Shown: in pieces, positions 1 to 11,083 of the stretch
Layout of the letters: the number at the start of each line of letters is the position of its first letter
Position numbering within the stretch: the first letter of the stretch is position 1
DNA from: Lycium barbarum
Lineage: Eukaryota > Streptophyta > Magnoliopsida > Solanales > Solanaceae
Direction of reading: 5' to 3'
Assembly (NCBI RefSeq): GCF_019175385.1
Contig: NC_083346.1
Location: forward strand, 119,849,771 to 119,913,770
Length of the DNA stretch: 64,000 bases
Translations under genes and position numbers: made by a program
The notes under the pieces: generated by a model
The model's database searches: none
Told to the model about the DNA's origin: nothing
What the model saw: the letters and a program-made list of their open reading frames with translations, nothing else

Positions 1-1965
1 GCGATTCAGCTTGGAATCCTCCGTAGTCTTGGTTTTCATTTCAATCAAAGCTGAAAAAAATCTGGGAAAAAGAGAGAAAAAGGTAATATTTAGATCAAGT
101 TGACAAAACTGAAGCAGTTGATTATGAGTTTGGTTGCATAATTAAAGAGGGTCCCATTCATTATGTGATTAAAACTTAACTAGAAGACCCGACACATGAA
201 CATGGGGCTTGTGGAAAAATATATACTATGTGGAACCAAGAGATATGTTGTACAATGGTCCACAACCTAAATTTGTTTGGACGTCTTGATATTTTCGTCC
301 ACATTTTTATATTGAATTTTAAATTATACGAACCGACAATGAAAGTAAATATTTATGTGACTAGAAGTATATCATACTATCTTGGCTCTTAAAAAAAAGG
401 GGAAAAAAAATACTATCTTGGCTCTTTCGTTCTTCTTTTTATTTTTTCCTTTTAATAGAAGTATTTTCTTGTTCTAATCAATCAATTTTTTATAAGCTTC
501 TACACCAATTGATATTGTTATAGACATTTCTCTCTCAACGGACAATTGAAATTAATAAATGTCTATGTTTTTTTTTTTTTGGTTCATTATTATAGGCAAT
601 GACAAAAATGAAAGCTAAGGGAAAGGTATATTAGACTTGCTCGATAGAAGGAGAGGTGGCCTGCGGGGGAGGGATTATAGGCAATGACAAAGATGAAAAA
701 TATTTTCTTTAAAATATGAGAAAAATGTTTTCCTAAAAAATTTGACGATAAACATAGTCCGGACAAATAAAAACACACCAGCACCATCCATCCACACCCC
801 CTACCTGCCTACCCCCACCCCCAACCACCAACCACCTCCACCCCATACCTCCACTCCCTATTCCACGCTTACCCCACCTCCCAAATGTCTACCCCCACCA
901 TCAGAATTTACATTTCGAATTTAAAAATTGGATACCAAATACAAGAAAACGAGTAAGGAAAATCACTTATTTTTTGAGAAAATACTTTCTGGGAAAACAT
1001 TTTCCTTTATACTAAACACATCCATATAACAAAAACATCATAATTTGCAGAACCAAATGCCCAAATCTGAAAATGTCATAAAAGCCTTAAACCTCTACAT
1101 TGCAAATAACTATAAAATAGGATTATAACTAACCTGGAGGTCTCAATCTAGCTCTTTTACGTTTAGGTTTGTTACCTGGCCTTCGCTTTGATAAATGCGT
1201 ATAAGTTAAGTTATGAAAAGCAACACTTGATGATGGTGGAATCCATGGAACCCTAAATCGGAAATTGTTGAATAAATTACTGAGTTCAGGTACCGGAGTT
1301 ATGATGGTGATCGGCGGAGCAAAAACGGATACAGGTCGAGTCGATAAGAGTGCTGTTGAAAAAATAGGTCGGATTATCGATCTCAGGGCTCCGAAACCAA
1401 TTTTTGGTAGCTCGATGATTTGCCAAAAATGGCTGGAGATAGCTGTGATTTCGCGTGGGAGAGATGGTTTAGGGCTATTGTGTTCATTTTGTGTTTTGTG
1501 GAAAATGAAAGAAACCTGGGTGGTTTAGGGAGGCTGGATCTTTGGACCAATTTGGGCTGAGATGGGAATTAAACGGGCAATTTGCATGATTGTTTTTATT
1601 CGGGGTGGTCTTTAATTTTTGTCTTCCGCTAAATACCTCTGTTCCGAGTTTGAATCCCAGCTCTGTCAAAAATTTTAAAAAAGAATTGCAACATAGAAGT
1701 TGGATTCACAAGGCAGAGTTTTGCAGTTCAGGTAGAGTTTTGCTACCTTCAGGCATAAGGCAAGTTCTACCTTAAGGCAGAGTATTGTCTATAGGTATAA
1801 GGCAAAAACTCTACCTTAAGTTAGATGTTTGCATTAAGGCAAGAAAAGAAAAAATCTTTTACTCAGTTAGAATTTTGAAAATTCTGCCTTAAGGCCTAAC
1901 TTTTGCCCGAATAGGCCTAGATTTGGGTCGGGTAGGGTCAGGTCTTTTTACCATGTAGACTGGAA
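1..1965. repeat. Composite dispersed repeat, copy A
   Basis: The stretch is closely matched by 6522-8395 (copy B). Its parts recur at 30380-32640 (copy C, distal half) and at 38613-38788 plus 58118-58617 (copy D, proximal half). Positions about 45-280 also resemble the sequence upstream of the resistance gene (13861-14160), including phrases such as 'gatcaagttga' and 'catggggcttgtggaaaa'. A CCACC-rich low-complexity stretch (780-900) and a first-exon fragment on the minus strand (1134-1401) follow. From 1700 to 1900 there are many short 'aaggcagag'/'ctaccttaag' motifs. The left edge is cut by the window, and the right edge near 1965 is set by where similarity to copy C stops. Confidence 0.75.
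1134..1401 (-). pseudogene. First-exon fragment of an unidentified nuclear gene, copy A
   Basis: The minus strand is open for about 90 codons. The peptide has an Arg/Ser-rich, targeting-peptide-like start (around ALRSIIRPIFS), then FRVPWIPPSSS, and ends in a basic KPKRKRARLRPPG segment. It is followed by a canonical donor (CCAG|GTTAGT). The copy at 7633-7900 has the same frame. The codon where a start would be expected reads ATT here and ATA in copy B, so a start codon may have been lost. No downstream exon is visible. The basic tail resembles what I recall of plant mitochondrial-ribosome-associated proteins, but this is only a guess. It is most likely a captured exon carried along by the repeat. 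Confidence 0.45.
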
Positions 1966-2167
1966 AAAAAAATCCATGTGGATTCAATTAAATGACGTGT
2001 CATATTTTATTGGCAAAATATTTATAGGGTGATTTTTGATGTGATATAGAGAAAGTTGAGTGACCTTGTTGTAGAAAAAAAAATGAAACATGACTTTGGA
2101 AGATCATTACTCATAGTTGGGTGACCTTCTGTGTTACTACCTCTTCCAATCGCGATTCTCATTTCTT

Positions 2168-3305
2168 TTGGAGATTACTCCCTTCATTTTTTTGTCTTAT
2201 TTGATTGAAGATGAATTTTAAAAATATAAAAAAGATTTGATCATAATGTTCTAAACTAAAAAGGTGTATAGCAAGTGATATAGCTAGTTAGAACAAATAC
2301 TTATTCATACCGGTGTTTACATCAAATCAATTAAACTTATCATGGTTTATTAATTTAATAAAGTGAAAATATAAACTAATTAACCATAATAAAATACTAA
2401 TATTCTACACGCAAACACATATTATGTATCTACTTATTTGGTTTGAGCACTCAATATAATATGAGTAAAGTTTTACTACTAGCCTATGGTAAGGTATTCT
2501 TCAGTTTAGTGGCAAAAAAAAAAGTTGAAAAATTAGTTTAGACCAGGTTCGAATTTTAAGGCCTACCATTTAAATATTCCTTTGAACCCTTTATACGAAA
2601 TTAATATTTTCTTAAATCTTAAAAATTTATGATGCTAGAATATGAATGTTGCAGTTAAAAATTTACTAAATATATAAAAAGCTTTTTTAAAATAGACAAC
2701 AAGAAAGTAAGGAGTCGTTTGGACACTATATGAAATCAATAATTTGAAATCATGACGATTTGAAGTTGAATTTTTGTTTGGACATGTAATTTGAATTTTT
2801 TAAATTGTATTTTGTCTCATAGACATGAAAAAACCCACAAGTTGTGAAGCCATCAAAACTTTTCCAATTCTCATACAATCTTATCAAATGAGCAAATCAT
2901 AATTCGTAACAAAATTAATACGCTCAATTGATCAAACTTTAGTTCAATAAAAAAGAAAATTGAACATGGGTGTTAGTGTAACTACTCGTTAATATGTTAT
3001 AAATATGCTATCAACTTGCAGATCGTTTAATATTTGATATAAACGGTTAGTAAATATATCTACAAACTTATAATTTTTTTTAACAAAATATAAACTTTTG
3101 GGTCAAGTTTTACATTTAAAAAAAATTGAAATCATGATTTGGAATCCCAAATCATACCTTTTTTTGGAGAATTCGAGATTTGAAATATATGAAGTTGAAG
3201 TTAAAATTTTGTGAAATTGCATAAACAAACGCTAATTTAAAATCGAAATAATATCTTGGCCAAACGCCTACTAAGACAGAGTAAATTGTAAACGGAGGGA
3301 AGAGT
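2168..3305. mobile_element. Stowaway-like MITE split by a second MITE
   Basis: The outer left end (TA + ctcccttc, about 2174) and the outer right end (acggagggaagag, about 3290-3303) look like Stowaway termini. Between about 2708 and 3275 lies a second element. Its ends (gtcgtttggac... and ...ttggccaaacgcc) form imperfect terminal inverted repeats. The left half of the inner element, with its left flank, recurs at 10117-10475 downstream of the resistance gene. Target duplications could not be fixed with certainty. Confidence 0.4.
2627..2965. repeat. Segment shared with the resistance-gene 3' flank
   Basis: About 340 bp match 10117-10475 closely: 'tatgaatgttgca', 'gcttttttaaaatagacaa', then the MITE left end, and on to 'caattgatcaaac'. 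The second copy lies directly downstream of the resistance gene. About 630 bp further right, 3593-3655 resembles 11199-11260, the region just after the resistance-gene stop codon. The two matches are colinear, with similar spacing (about 725 bp at the gene). Confidence 0.65.
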
Positions 3306-3592
3306 GTATTTTTAAGTTGTTCGTCGACCTAACTATTATATTCATTCCAAATGTACATGGGATCGAAGGGGTTGATAACTTTGAGTTTGGTCAAATTTTG
3401 AGCAAAGAAATTATGAGACTTGTCAACTACTTCTTCTTAGAGTTGTAAGAATTGACGGTTGCCGTCCAATAATTCGTGGATTTCACATATTTGAGGTAAG
3501 AATAGAACTCTACCTATGATAATCTTATAGTTATCAATATGTATGAAGTACAATTGAGTTATAGATTGAATTGTGATATGGCAACTTCTAAG

Positions 3593-3655
3593 AATCATTA
3601 GGGATTGATATTTGTAACCTCTACGTTTGTGAAATAGGACATCATATATTCTTGA
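3593..3655 (-). pseudogene. Possible resistance-gene 3'-end relic
   Basis: Some 60 bp resemble 11199-11260, covering the segment after the resistance-gene stop and its putative donor (minus strand gtagag|GTTACAAAT here, gcagag|GTAACAAAT at the gene). The adjoining minus-strand sequence (3437-3694) is open but not recognisable as LRR. The call rests on the short match plus colinearity with the 2627-2965 repeat. Confidence 0.35.
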
Positions 3656-3717
3656 AAATGGGAGAAAGATGTATAACTCAAAAGCAGTAGACATAAAATT
3701 GAGAACAAATAGCGTGT

Positions 3718-5484
3718 TGAAAGGGTCCAGTTATGCAATTAAGGTTTAGAAAGTCGAAACATGAACATGTGGTTTGTGGAAAAAAAAAATGAAAGGTCAC
3801 ATTTTCAAAATGGACAAAGATGCAAGCTAAGCGAAAGGTACATTTTTAAAAATATTCAAATTTCCAATTATGTGATTAAAGTTTAGAAAAGCGAAACATT
3901 AACATGTGGCTTGTGGAAAAAAGAAAATTAAAGGTCACATTTTCAAAATGGACAAAGATGCAAGCTAAGTGAAAGGTACATTTTTAAAAATATACAAATT
4001 TCCATTAAAGTTTAGAAAATCGAAACATGAACATATGGCTTGTGGAAAAAAAGAAAATGAAAGGTCACATTTTTAAAATGGACAAGATGCAAGCTAAGCG
4101 AAAGGTACATTTTTAAAAATATCCAAATTTCCAGTTATGTGATTAAAGTTTAGAAAATCGAAACATGAACATGTGGTTTGTGGAAAAAAAGAAAATGAAA
4201 GATCACATTTTCAAAATGGACAAAGATGCAAAATTAGCGAAAGGTACATTTTTAAAAATATCCAAATTTACAGTTATGTGATTAAAATCGAAACATGAAC
4301 ATGTGATTTGTGGAAAAAAAAGAAAATGAGAGGTCACATTTTCAAAATGGACAAAGATTCAAGCTAAGCGAAAGGTACATTTTTGAAAATATCCAAATTT
4401 CCATTACAGTTTAGAAAATCGAAACATGAACATATGGTTTGTGGAAAAAAAGAAAATGAAAGGTCAAATTTTCAAAATGGACAAGATGCAAGCTAAGCGA
4501 AAGGTACATTTTAAAAAATATCCAAATTTCCAGTTATGTGATTAAAGTTTAGAAAATCGAAACATGAACATGTGGTTTGTGGAAAAAAAGAAAATGAAAG
4601 ATCACATTTTCAAAATGGACAAAGATGCAAAATTAGCGAAAGGTACATTTTTAAAAATATCCAAATTTACAGTTATGTGATTAAAATCGAAACATACATG
4701 TGGTTTGTGGAAAAAAAGAAAATGAAAGGTCACATTTTCAAAATGGACAAAGATGCAAGCTAAGCGAAAGGTACATTTTTCAAAATATCCAAATTTCCAG
4801 TTATGTGATTAAAGTTTAGAAAGTCGAAACATGAACATGCGGTTTGTGGAAAAAAAGAAAATGAAAGGTCACATTTTCAAAATGGACAAAGATTCAAGCT
4901 AAGCGAAAGGTACATTTTTACAAATATCCAAATTTCCAGTTATGTGATTAACGTTTAAAAAATCGAAACATGAATATGTGGTTTGTGGAAAAAAAGAAAA
5001 TGAAAGGTCACATTTTCAAAATGGACAAAGATGCAAGATAAGTGAAAGGTACATTTTTAAAAATATCCAAATTTCCATTAAAGTTTAGAAAATCGAAACA
5101 TGAACATATGGCTTGTGGAAAAAAAGAAAATGAAAGGTCACATTTTTAAAATGGACAAGATGCAAGCTAAGCGAAAGGTACATTTTTAAAAATATCCAAA
5201 TTTCCAGTTATGTGATTAAAGTTTAAAAATCGAAACATGAACATGTGGTTTGTGGAAAAAAAGAAAATGAAAGGTCACATTTTTAAAATGGACAAAGATG
5301 CAAGCTAAGCGAAAGGTACATTTTTAAAAATATCTAGATTTCCAATTATGTGATTAAAGTTTAGAAAATTGAAACATGAACATGTGGTTTGTGGAAAAAA
5401 AGAAAATGAAAGGTCCCATTTTCAAAGGGGACAAAGATGCAAGCTAAGCGAAAGATACATTTTTGAAAATATCCAAATTTCCAG
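3718..5484. repeat. Tandem array, unit about 139 bp, block 1
   Basis: About 13 units run head to tail. A full unit reads from 'gtgattaaagtttagaaaatcg' through 'acatgaacatgtggtttgtgg', an A-rich stretch, 'ggtcacattttcaaaatgg' and 'aaagatgcaagctaagcg' to 'tatccaaatttccagttat'. Successive starts of 'aaacatg' at 4161, 4291, 4422, 4560, 4827 and 4966 give spacings of 130, 131, 138 and 139. Units lacking 'ccagttatgtg' are about 130 bp. A three-unit higher-order block (period about 399 bp) is visible, marked by the 'catatgg' variant at 4023 and 4422 with a third related block near 5098. Related arrays lie at 32776-33519 and 34634-35232. No gene is supported inside. Confidence 0.9.
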
Positions 5485-6521
5485 TGGTCCTTGGCTAGGC
5501 CTTCAAAAAGAGTGGCTGAATATGCCTTTTTTTTTAACTTTTCTTTTGATATAGTGGAAAAAACAAACTAAACAAGTAGTCATTTGGCCGTGAAAACCAA
5601 ATATTTTTCACTTTATTTGAAATTTTGAAGTTGGAGTTGTGTTTGGTTATAGTTTTTGCGAAGAATATTTGGTCGTTTGAATTTATTGAAAGTGAAAAAA
5701 GTACAAACTTCAAGTTGTATTTGAAATTTTCATGGCCAAATACTGATTTTCAAATAAAGTGAAAAAACATAATTCGGGAAAAAGTGAAAATTTCTCATGG
5801 CCAAATGGGTCCTTAAAGATCTTAAAATCTTAGCATACTTGAATGTTCCGAGTTACTCTTGTGAAACAACCCTAGCAGATTCCTTGTTCTTCTAAACTAG
5901 AAAGATTTGTTTTTTAAACGGGTTCTACACAGTACAAATCTGGATTAATCGAATAGAATTATCTGCTGGTTGTCCCTTTTTTTTGGTTAATTGTTTAGCA
6001 ACTTGCCCTCTTTATTTTTTCTTGCATCTTATGAACCTTTTAAATCACAGTGTAAAAATTTCTTTTGAGAAATTGTTAGATCACAATCTAATGTTTTAGG
6101 GTTCAACAACTTATGAGCAAATATCCAACTCGAGTCTAATGTCCTGAATGGTAATTTTTCAAGGGTTATATTTACACAACTTTTCAAAATAGCGACAATT
6201 TAAGTGATGACTCAAAAAGGGCTTAAAAAAAGGCACCCCAGTGCGCTAAGCTCCCGCTATGTGCGGGGTCCTGAATGGTAGTTTTTTCACGGGCTATATT
6301 GTATGCAATCTTAACCTGCATTTCTCTACGAGGTTGTTCCCACGGCTTGAACCTGTGATCTCCTACACCATGTCAACAATTTTACCTGTTACGTTAAGGC
6401 ACTACTTAGACCTCAAAAAGGGAGCATAAATCAACCTTAATGTTTAACTGGATATCCACCTGATATCAGAGGATTATACTTTCAAAAAAAAAAAAAAAAA
6501 AGAGTGACACCATTTATGTCA
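5485..6521. repeat. Array-flanking segment, copy 1
   Basis: This AT-rich, non-coding segment begins 'gtggtccttggctaggcc' directly after the array and is repeated at 35233-36013 plus 38358-38612. The sister copy was split by a solo LTR inserted at 'gctatgtgcgag'. Positions about 5573-5815 look like a small MITE, with 'catttggccgtgaaaa' on the left and 'tttctcatggccaaatg' on the right as imperfect inverted ends. A run of 19 A follows at about 6485-6503. Confidence 0.75.
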
Positions 6522-7186
6522 CGATTCAGCCTAGAATCCTCCATAGTCTTGATTTTCACTTCAATCAAATCTGGAAAAAATCTGGGAAAAGAGAGAAAGA
6601 GATAATATTAAGATCAAGTTGAAGAAACTGAAGCAGTTGATTGTTAGTTTGGTTGCATAATTGCAGAGGGTCCCATTCATTATGTGATTAAAAGTTAACT
6701 AGAAAATCCGACACATGAACATGGGGCTTATGGAAAAATATATACTACGTGGAACCAAGAGATATGTTGTACACTGGTCCGCAACCTAAATTTGTTTGGA
6801 TGTCTTGATATTTTCGTCCACATTTTTATATTGAATTTAAAATTATACGAACGGATAATGAAAGTAAATATTTGTGCGACCAGAAGTAAATCATACTATC
6901 TTGGCTCTTAAAAAAAAAAGAAAAAAAAAAGAAAAAAAAACTATCTTGGCTCTTTCGTTCTTCTTTTTATTTTTTCCTTTTAATAGAAGTATTTTCTTGT
7001 TTTAATCAATTAATTTTTTATAAGCTTCTACACCAATTGATATTGTTATAGACATTTCTCTCACCGGGGACAATTGAAATTAATAGATGTCTGTGTTTTC
7101 TTTTGGTTCATTATTATAGGGAATGACAAAGATGAAAGCTAAGGGAAAAATATATTAGACATGCTCGATAGAAGGTGAGGTGGCCT

Positions 7187-7209
7187 GGGGGGGGGGGGGG
7201 GGGGGGGGG
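7187..7209 (+). repeat. Poly-G tract (23 G)
   Basis: There are twenty-three consecutive G. Sister copies have gcgggggaggg (copy A, near 665) and gggggaggg (copy D, near 58607). The tract is an expansion specific to this copy, or a sequencing artefact of a homopolymer. Confidence 0.9.
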
Positions 7210-7632
7210 ATTATAGGCAATGACAAAGATGAAAAATATTTTCTTTAAAATATGAGAAAAATGTTTTCCTAAAAAATTTGACGGTAAACATATTCCAGAT
7301 AAATAAAAACACACCGGCACCATCCATCCACACCCCTAACCTGCCTACCCCCACCCCCAACCATGAACCACTTCCACCCCAACTTCCACTCCACACCTCC
7401 ACCCCTACCCCCCGCTTACCCCACCTCCCAAATGCCTACCCCACTAAAACGAGTAAGGAAAATCACTTATTTTCCGAGAAAATACCTTTTGGGAAAACAT
7501 TTTCCTTTATACCAAACACACCCATATAACAAAAACATCATAATTTGCAGAACCAAATGCCCAAATTTGAAAATGTCATAAAACCCTTAAACCCTAGATT
7601 GCAAATAACTATAAAATAGGATTATAACTAGC

Positions 7633-7900
7633 CTGGAGGTCTCAAACTAGCTCTCTTACGTTTAGGTTTGTTACTTGGCCTTCGCTTTGGTAAACGTGTA
7701 TCAGTTAAGCTGTGAAAAGCAGCACTGGATGATGGTGGAATCCATGGAACCCTAACTCGGAAATTGTTGAACAAATTACTGAGTTCCGGTACCGGAGTTA
7801 TGGTGGTGGTTGCCGGAGCAAAAGCGAATATAGGTCGGGTCGATAAGAGTTCTCTTGAAAAAATGGGTCGGATTATCGATCTCAGGGCTCCGAAACCTAT
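7633..7900 (-). pseudogene. First-exon fragment of an unidentified nuclear gene, copy B
   Basis: This is the same exon as at 1134-1401, with a similar peptide: FGALRSIIRPIFS, FRVRVPWIPPSSS, then a basic end KRKRASLRPPG. The frame stays open further upstream, to about 8086. The expected start codon reads ATA and the donor is GC (CCAG|GCTAGT) instead of GT, so the copy is probably not expressed correctly. Another shortened copy lies near 32035-32150. The parent gene is not in this window. Confidence 0.45.
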
Positions 7901-8395
7901 TTTTGGTAGCTCGATAATTTGCCAAAAATGGCCGGAGACAGCTGTGATTTCGCGTGGGAGAGATGGTTTAGGGCTACTGTGTTCGTTTTGTGTTTTGTGG
8001 AAAATGAAAGAAACCTGGGTCGGGTTGGGGGACTGGATCTTTGGACCAATTTGGGCTGAAATGGGAATTAAATGGGCAATTTGCATGATTGTTTTTATTC
8101 AGGGTGGTCTTTAATTTTTGTCTTTCGCTAAATACCCCCGTTACGAGTTTGAATCCGAGCTCTGTCAATTTTTTTTTTTTAAATTACAACATAGAAGTTG
8201 GATTCGCAAGACAGAGTTTTGCAGTTTAGGTAGACTTTTGCTACCTTCAGGCGTAAGGCAAACTCTACCTTAAGACATAAGGCAAACTCTACCTTAAGGC
8301 AGAGTTTTGGCTTTAGGTATAAGGCAAAAACTCTACCTTAAGTTAGATGTTTGCATTAAGGCAGAAAAAGAAAAAAATGTTTTATCTCAAAAGTT

Positions 8396-9255
8396 GGTGG
8401 ACCCAAAATTTATAGACTTAACAATGCAAGATTTGAGTCCATCTACTTGTAAGACAAAAAAAAAAAAAAGCCTCACACAACTAATATTAGTTGTATGGGG
8501 AATAAAATAAAAATTTGTGATGTAAGGATCTTCCAATTGAACCAAAGAACTTGAGATGAACCTAACTGCATATATTTTACTTCTTTGTTTTTTCTCAAGT
8601 TTATGATCGATATGTTATGAGCAACATACATGGCACGAGATAATTTCACGCGTTCTATGATAGGATCGGAAATCAGCAGCTCTAATTTTCAATTAATGAC
8701 TTCTGTAATTTAGAGCAAAGAAAGTGTTAAACTTGAGTAAGAATTTCATTTCGAATACGAAGAAATATTTATGATTTGTATAAATATTTTTAAGTTATAT
8801 GAACTTATTCACGAGAAATCTGTAAAATAAATATATAAAGTCTTTTGATAAGTCACTTGCTTTTGTTCGAATCGTAATGGGTGATATACAGGTGGTCATT
8901 TCTTCGAACATTGGATTGTGGACCACATTGTACAGGTAGTTTTCAATCATATTTGTTTCCCTACATTAAATGAAAAAAATGTTGAAAATTCAAAACAATT
9001 ATTCTATTTGAAGTTTTGAAAAATCAATTTAAGTTATTTTACTGAGAATACAAATTTGTGAATACGTCCATCTTTTGAACGATAATAATAACGACATAAG
9101 TAATAACGAGCAATCTTCGAAATCAATTGAAAGATCAGAAACAAATAAGCAGCGCTGCAAGTAAACAGATTTGTAATAATATTGGAAATGAGTATTTGTA
9201 AAAATTGTTACAGTATGAGAATGTCACGAATTATTATTCATCACAATCGTATCCT
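8396..9255. other. AT-rich intergenic DNA
   Basis: No gene or repeat with clear boundaries was recognised. The sequence is AT-rich, with only short open frames and no conserved motif. Confidence 0.5.
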
Positions 9256-9470
9256 TTGACTACATTTTTTTTTTTACCTTTTTTCCTCTAAAAGCAAATT
9301 CCACGTTCTCCAATATATATATTTTATAATTCTTCTATTACTTTTTTCCCTCTAAAAGCAAATTCAACATTCTCTAATATAAAAGAAAGTTTTAAATCCT
9401 TCTTTTACTTTTTTCCTCTTAAAGCAAATTCCACATTCTCCAATATAAAAAAGGGGTCCGACTTCTCTCC
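9256..9470. repeat. Short direct repeats shared with the resistance-gene upstream side
   Basis: 'Aaaagcaaattccac(a/g)ttctccaatat' occurs three times with spacings of about 60-75 bp, with 'ttcttctattacttttt' between. Related copies lie at 14160-14355. The same short repeat therefore brackets the resistance-gene region in direct orientation. Confidence 0.65.
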
Positions 9471-10116
9471 ATTGTCCTTTCTCTCCATTTCGTCTAGTAC
9501 ACATCTAGATGAGAGACATGTGCCCTATCTAATTTTCAAAGGTCAAGATTTAATTACATTGACAAGTATTATAACCATAGTTACGTGAATAAGTTTTGAA
9601 AAACTACTCTCCAGATTTGGTAATAAAATAAATTTCCCACAAATTTTGGTACACATTAATATCATTAATTTCATATTATATTCTTATATTCAAATATTAA
9701 AATTGTAGAAGATGAACCTAACAACGTGTTTATTTAGCCTGATAAACAGTAGCCTTCGAAAACATTTTGGCTTTAGAAGAATATTTTCTTTTATTTCACA
9801 AAAAAGAAGATGATAAAAGAGTATTTTCTAAAAGAATAGATTTCTTTTTTTCCTTGTCAATTACAGTAGCCACCGCGCACGTGCATCCGTCGATCCTTGA
9901 ATTTTAGAATTTGGATATTTTACATTTGTAATTCTGATGCCCTCTTGCCTTTTCTTTTATTGTATGGTTTTTGTCAACATTGATAATCTTTCCCTTGTTT
10001 TGTTTCTCAACATAATATTTCAAAAATAAATTTACTTGTACAGAAAGTTGTTCGAACCTCAGCTTAAATGTCGCATAGTTAACATTTATTAATATATAAG
10101 ATGAAATTAATAATAT
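9471..10116. other. AT-rich intergenic DNA
   Basis: No gene or bounded element was recognised. Confidence 0.5.
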
Positions 10117-10475
10117 TTATTTATGATGGTATAATATGAATGTTGCAATTAAATTTTTTACTAAATATATAAATAGCTTTTTTAAAATAGACAAAAAGAA
10201 AGTAAGGAGTCGTTTGGACTTTGGACACGATATGAAATCAATAATTTGAAATCATAATGATTTGAAATTGAATTTTTGTTTGGACATGTAATTTGAATTT
10301 TTTAAGTTGTATTTTGTCTCATACACATAAAACCCCCCCACAAGTTGTGAAACCATCAAAACTTTCTCAATTCTTATACAATCTTACCAAATGAGCAAAT
10401 CATAATTCATAACAAAATTAATACTTTATTATAAAGCCTTTCTAAAAAATATAACATCAATTGATCAAACCGTTA
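10117..10475. repeat. Resistance-gene 3' flank segment shared with 2627-2965
   Basis: This is the sister of the 2627-2965 repeat and includes the left part of the same MITE ('ggagtcgtttggac'). It ends at 'atcaattgatcaaac', where an LRR relic begins. Confidence 0.65.
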
Positions 10476-10477
10476 TG

Positions 10478-10640
10478 ATAGTAAGAATTCCTAATACCTT
10501 CCACAACTAATTCTTTAAGATCGTTATTATCAACACTTTTCCAGTAATTATAATGAATGTATTTAAGTATTTGCAAATTCGCCAACTTGCAGAGTTTCTC
10601 CATATCAAGCACATTAAATGTCTTAAGTTAATCAAATTTG
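10478..10640 (-). pseudogene. LRR relic of a second resistance gene
   Basis: About 44 codons on the minus strand read as LRR (LCKLANLQILKYI, then a YW/SVD segment, then DLKELVVEGIRNSYY). They align with the LRR segment of the neighbouring gene (NKLTSLQVLRGI, QWKDVDRVDLVNVRELSM). The frame is open over this short span but has no continuing coding context. It lies downstream of the main gene in the same orientation, so it is best read as the remnant of a second, mostly deleted tandem paralogue. Confidence 0.6.
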
Positions 10641-10944
10641 TTTTTTGGGAGATGATCCGATTAAGCAATACTAACATAGTATTACATAAAACATTGCTTT
10701 AAATGTGAATAAGTAAGATAACATATAGTAGACCACTTAATTAAAACATCACAAAATTATTTTTTGCATAGAATCGCTGTATTTAGACACAAGGAAAGGA
10801 TCCTTCTAAGATGGTGAAGATGAAATCCTATAATTAATTCCCTAACAAACTAGTATTAAAAATAAAAGTAAACTAATTTATTTACAGTTTTGCCCTTATG
10901 GTGGCTACAGCTGTACAACTTATTCTTGCTGCTGGGCACGTGTT

Positions 10945-11083
10945 TACCCAAACCCTTGGTATACATAACCAAACAAATCGGATTCCTTCAACCTCTCCAC
11001 GGCTTTCATTCTCTCTGGAATCTCCTTTAGCTTGAAACAGCCAAGGATACTCAGACCTTTAATAAGAGGCATTGCACTTGTGC
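10945..11083 (-). pseudogene. Duplicated C-terminal segment of the resistance gene (possible 3' exon)
   Basis: The minus strand reads GTSAMPLIKGLSILGC, FKLKEIPERMKAVERL, then KESDLFGYVYQGFG and a stop. It repeats the final residues of the resistance gene (GTSAMPLIKRLSIFVC, KLKEIPERMKEM). It is preceded by a good acceptor (T-rich tract then TTTTTTTAG|GCACAAG). A plausible donor, GCAGAG|GTAACA, lies just downstream of the main stop, near 11222-11223. It could be an exon used in the 3' UTR, an alternative last exon, or a remnant of tandem duplication. Its tail is longer than that of the main gene. Confidence 0.55.

Larger units (their letters stand above)
6522..8395. repeat. Composite dispersed repeat, copy B
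   Basis: This copy is nearly colinear with copy A (1-1860). About 6560-6800 resembles the resistance-gene upstream region, and the first-exon fragment lies at 7633-7900. It differs from copy A by a run of 23 G at 7187-7209 where copies A and D have short, interrupted G runs, and by an extra 'aagacataaggcaaactctacctt' block near 8275. Similarity to copy A ends near 8395. Confidence 0.75.

Noticed and set aside
3718..5484. CRISPR-like or coding repeat
   Set aside because: Units of 130-139 bp are contiguous, with no unique spacers. Open frames inside (for example 4572-4763 and 5369-5554) merely follow the repeat and end within it.
7628..8086. Complete 152-residue gene on the minus strand
   Set aside because: The N-terminal part is upstream sequence that carries a stop in copy A. 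Only the exon-like portion is shared, and it ends at a splice donor with no further exon.
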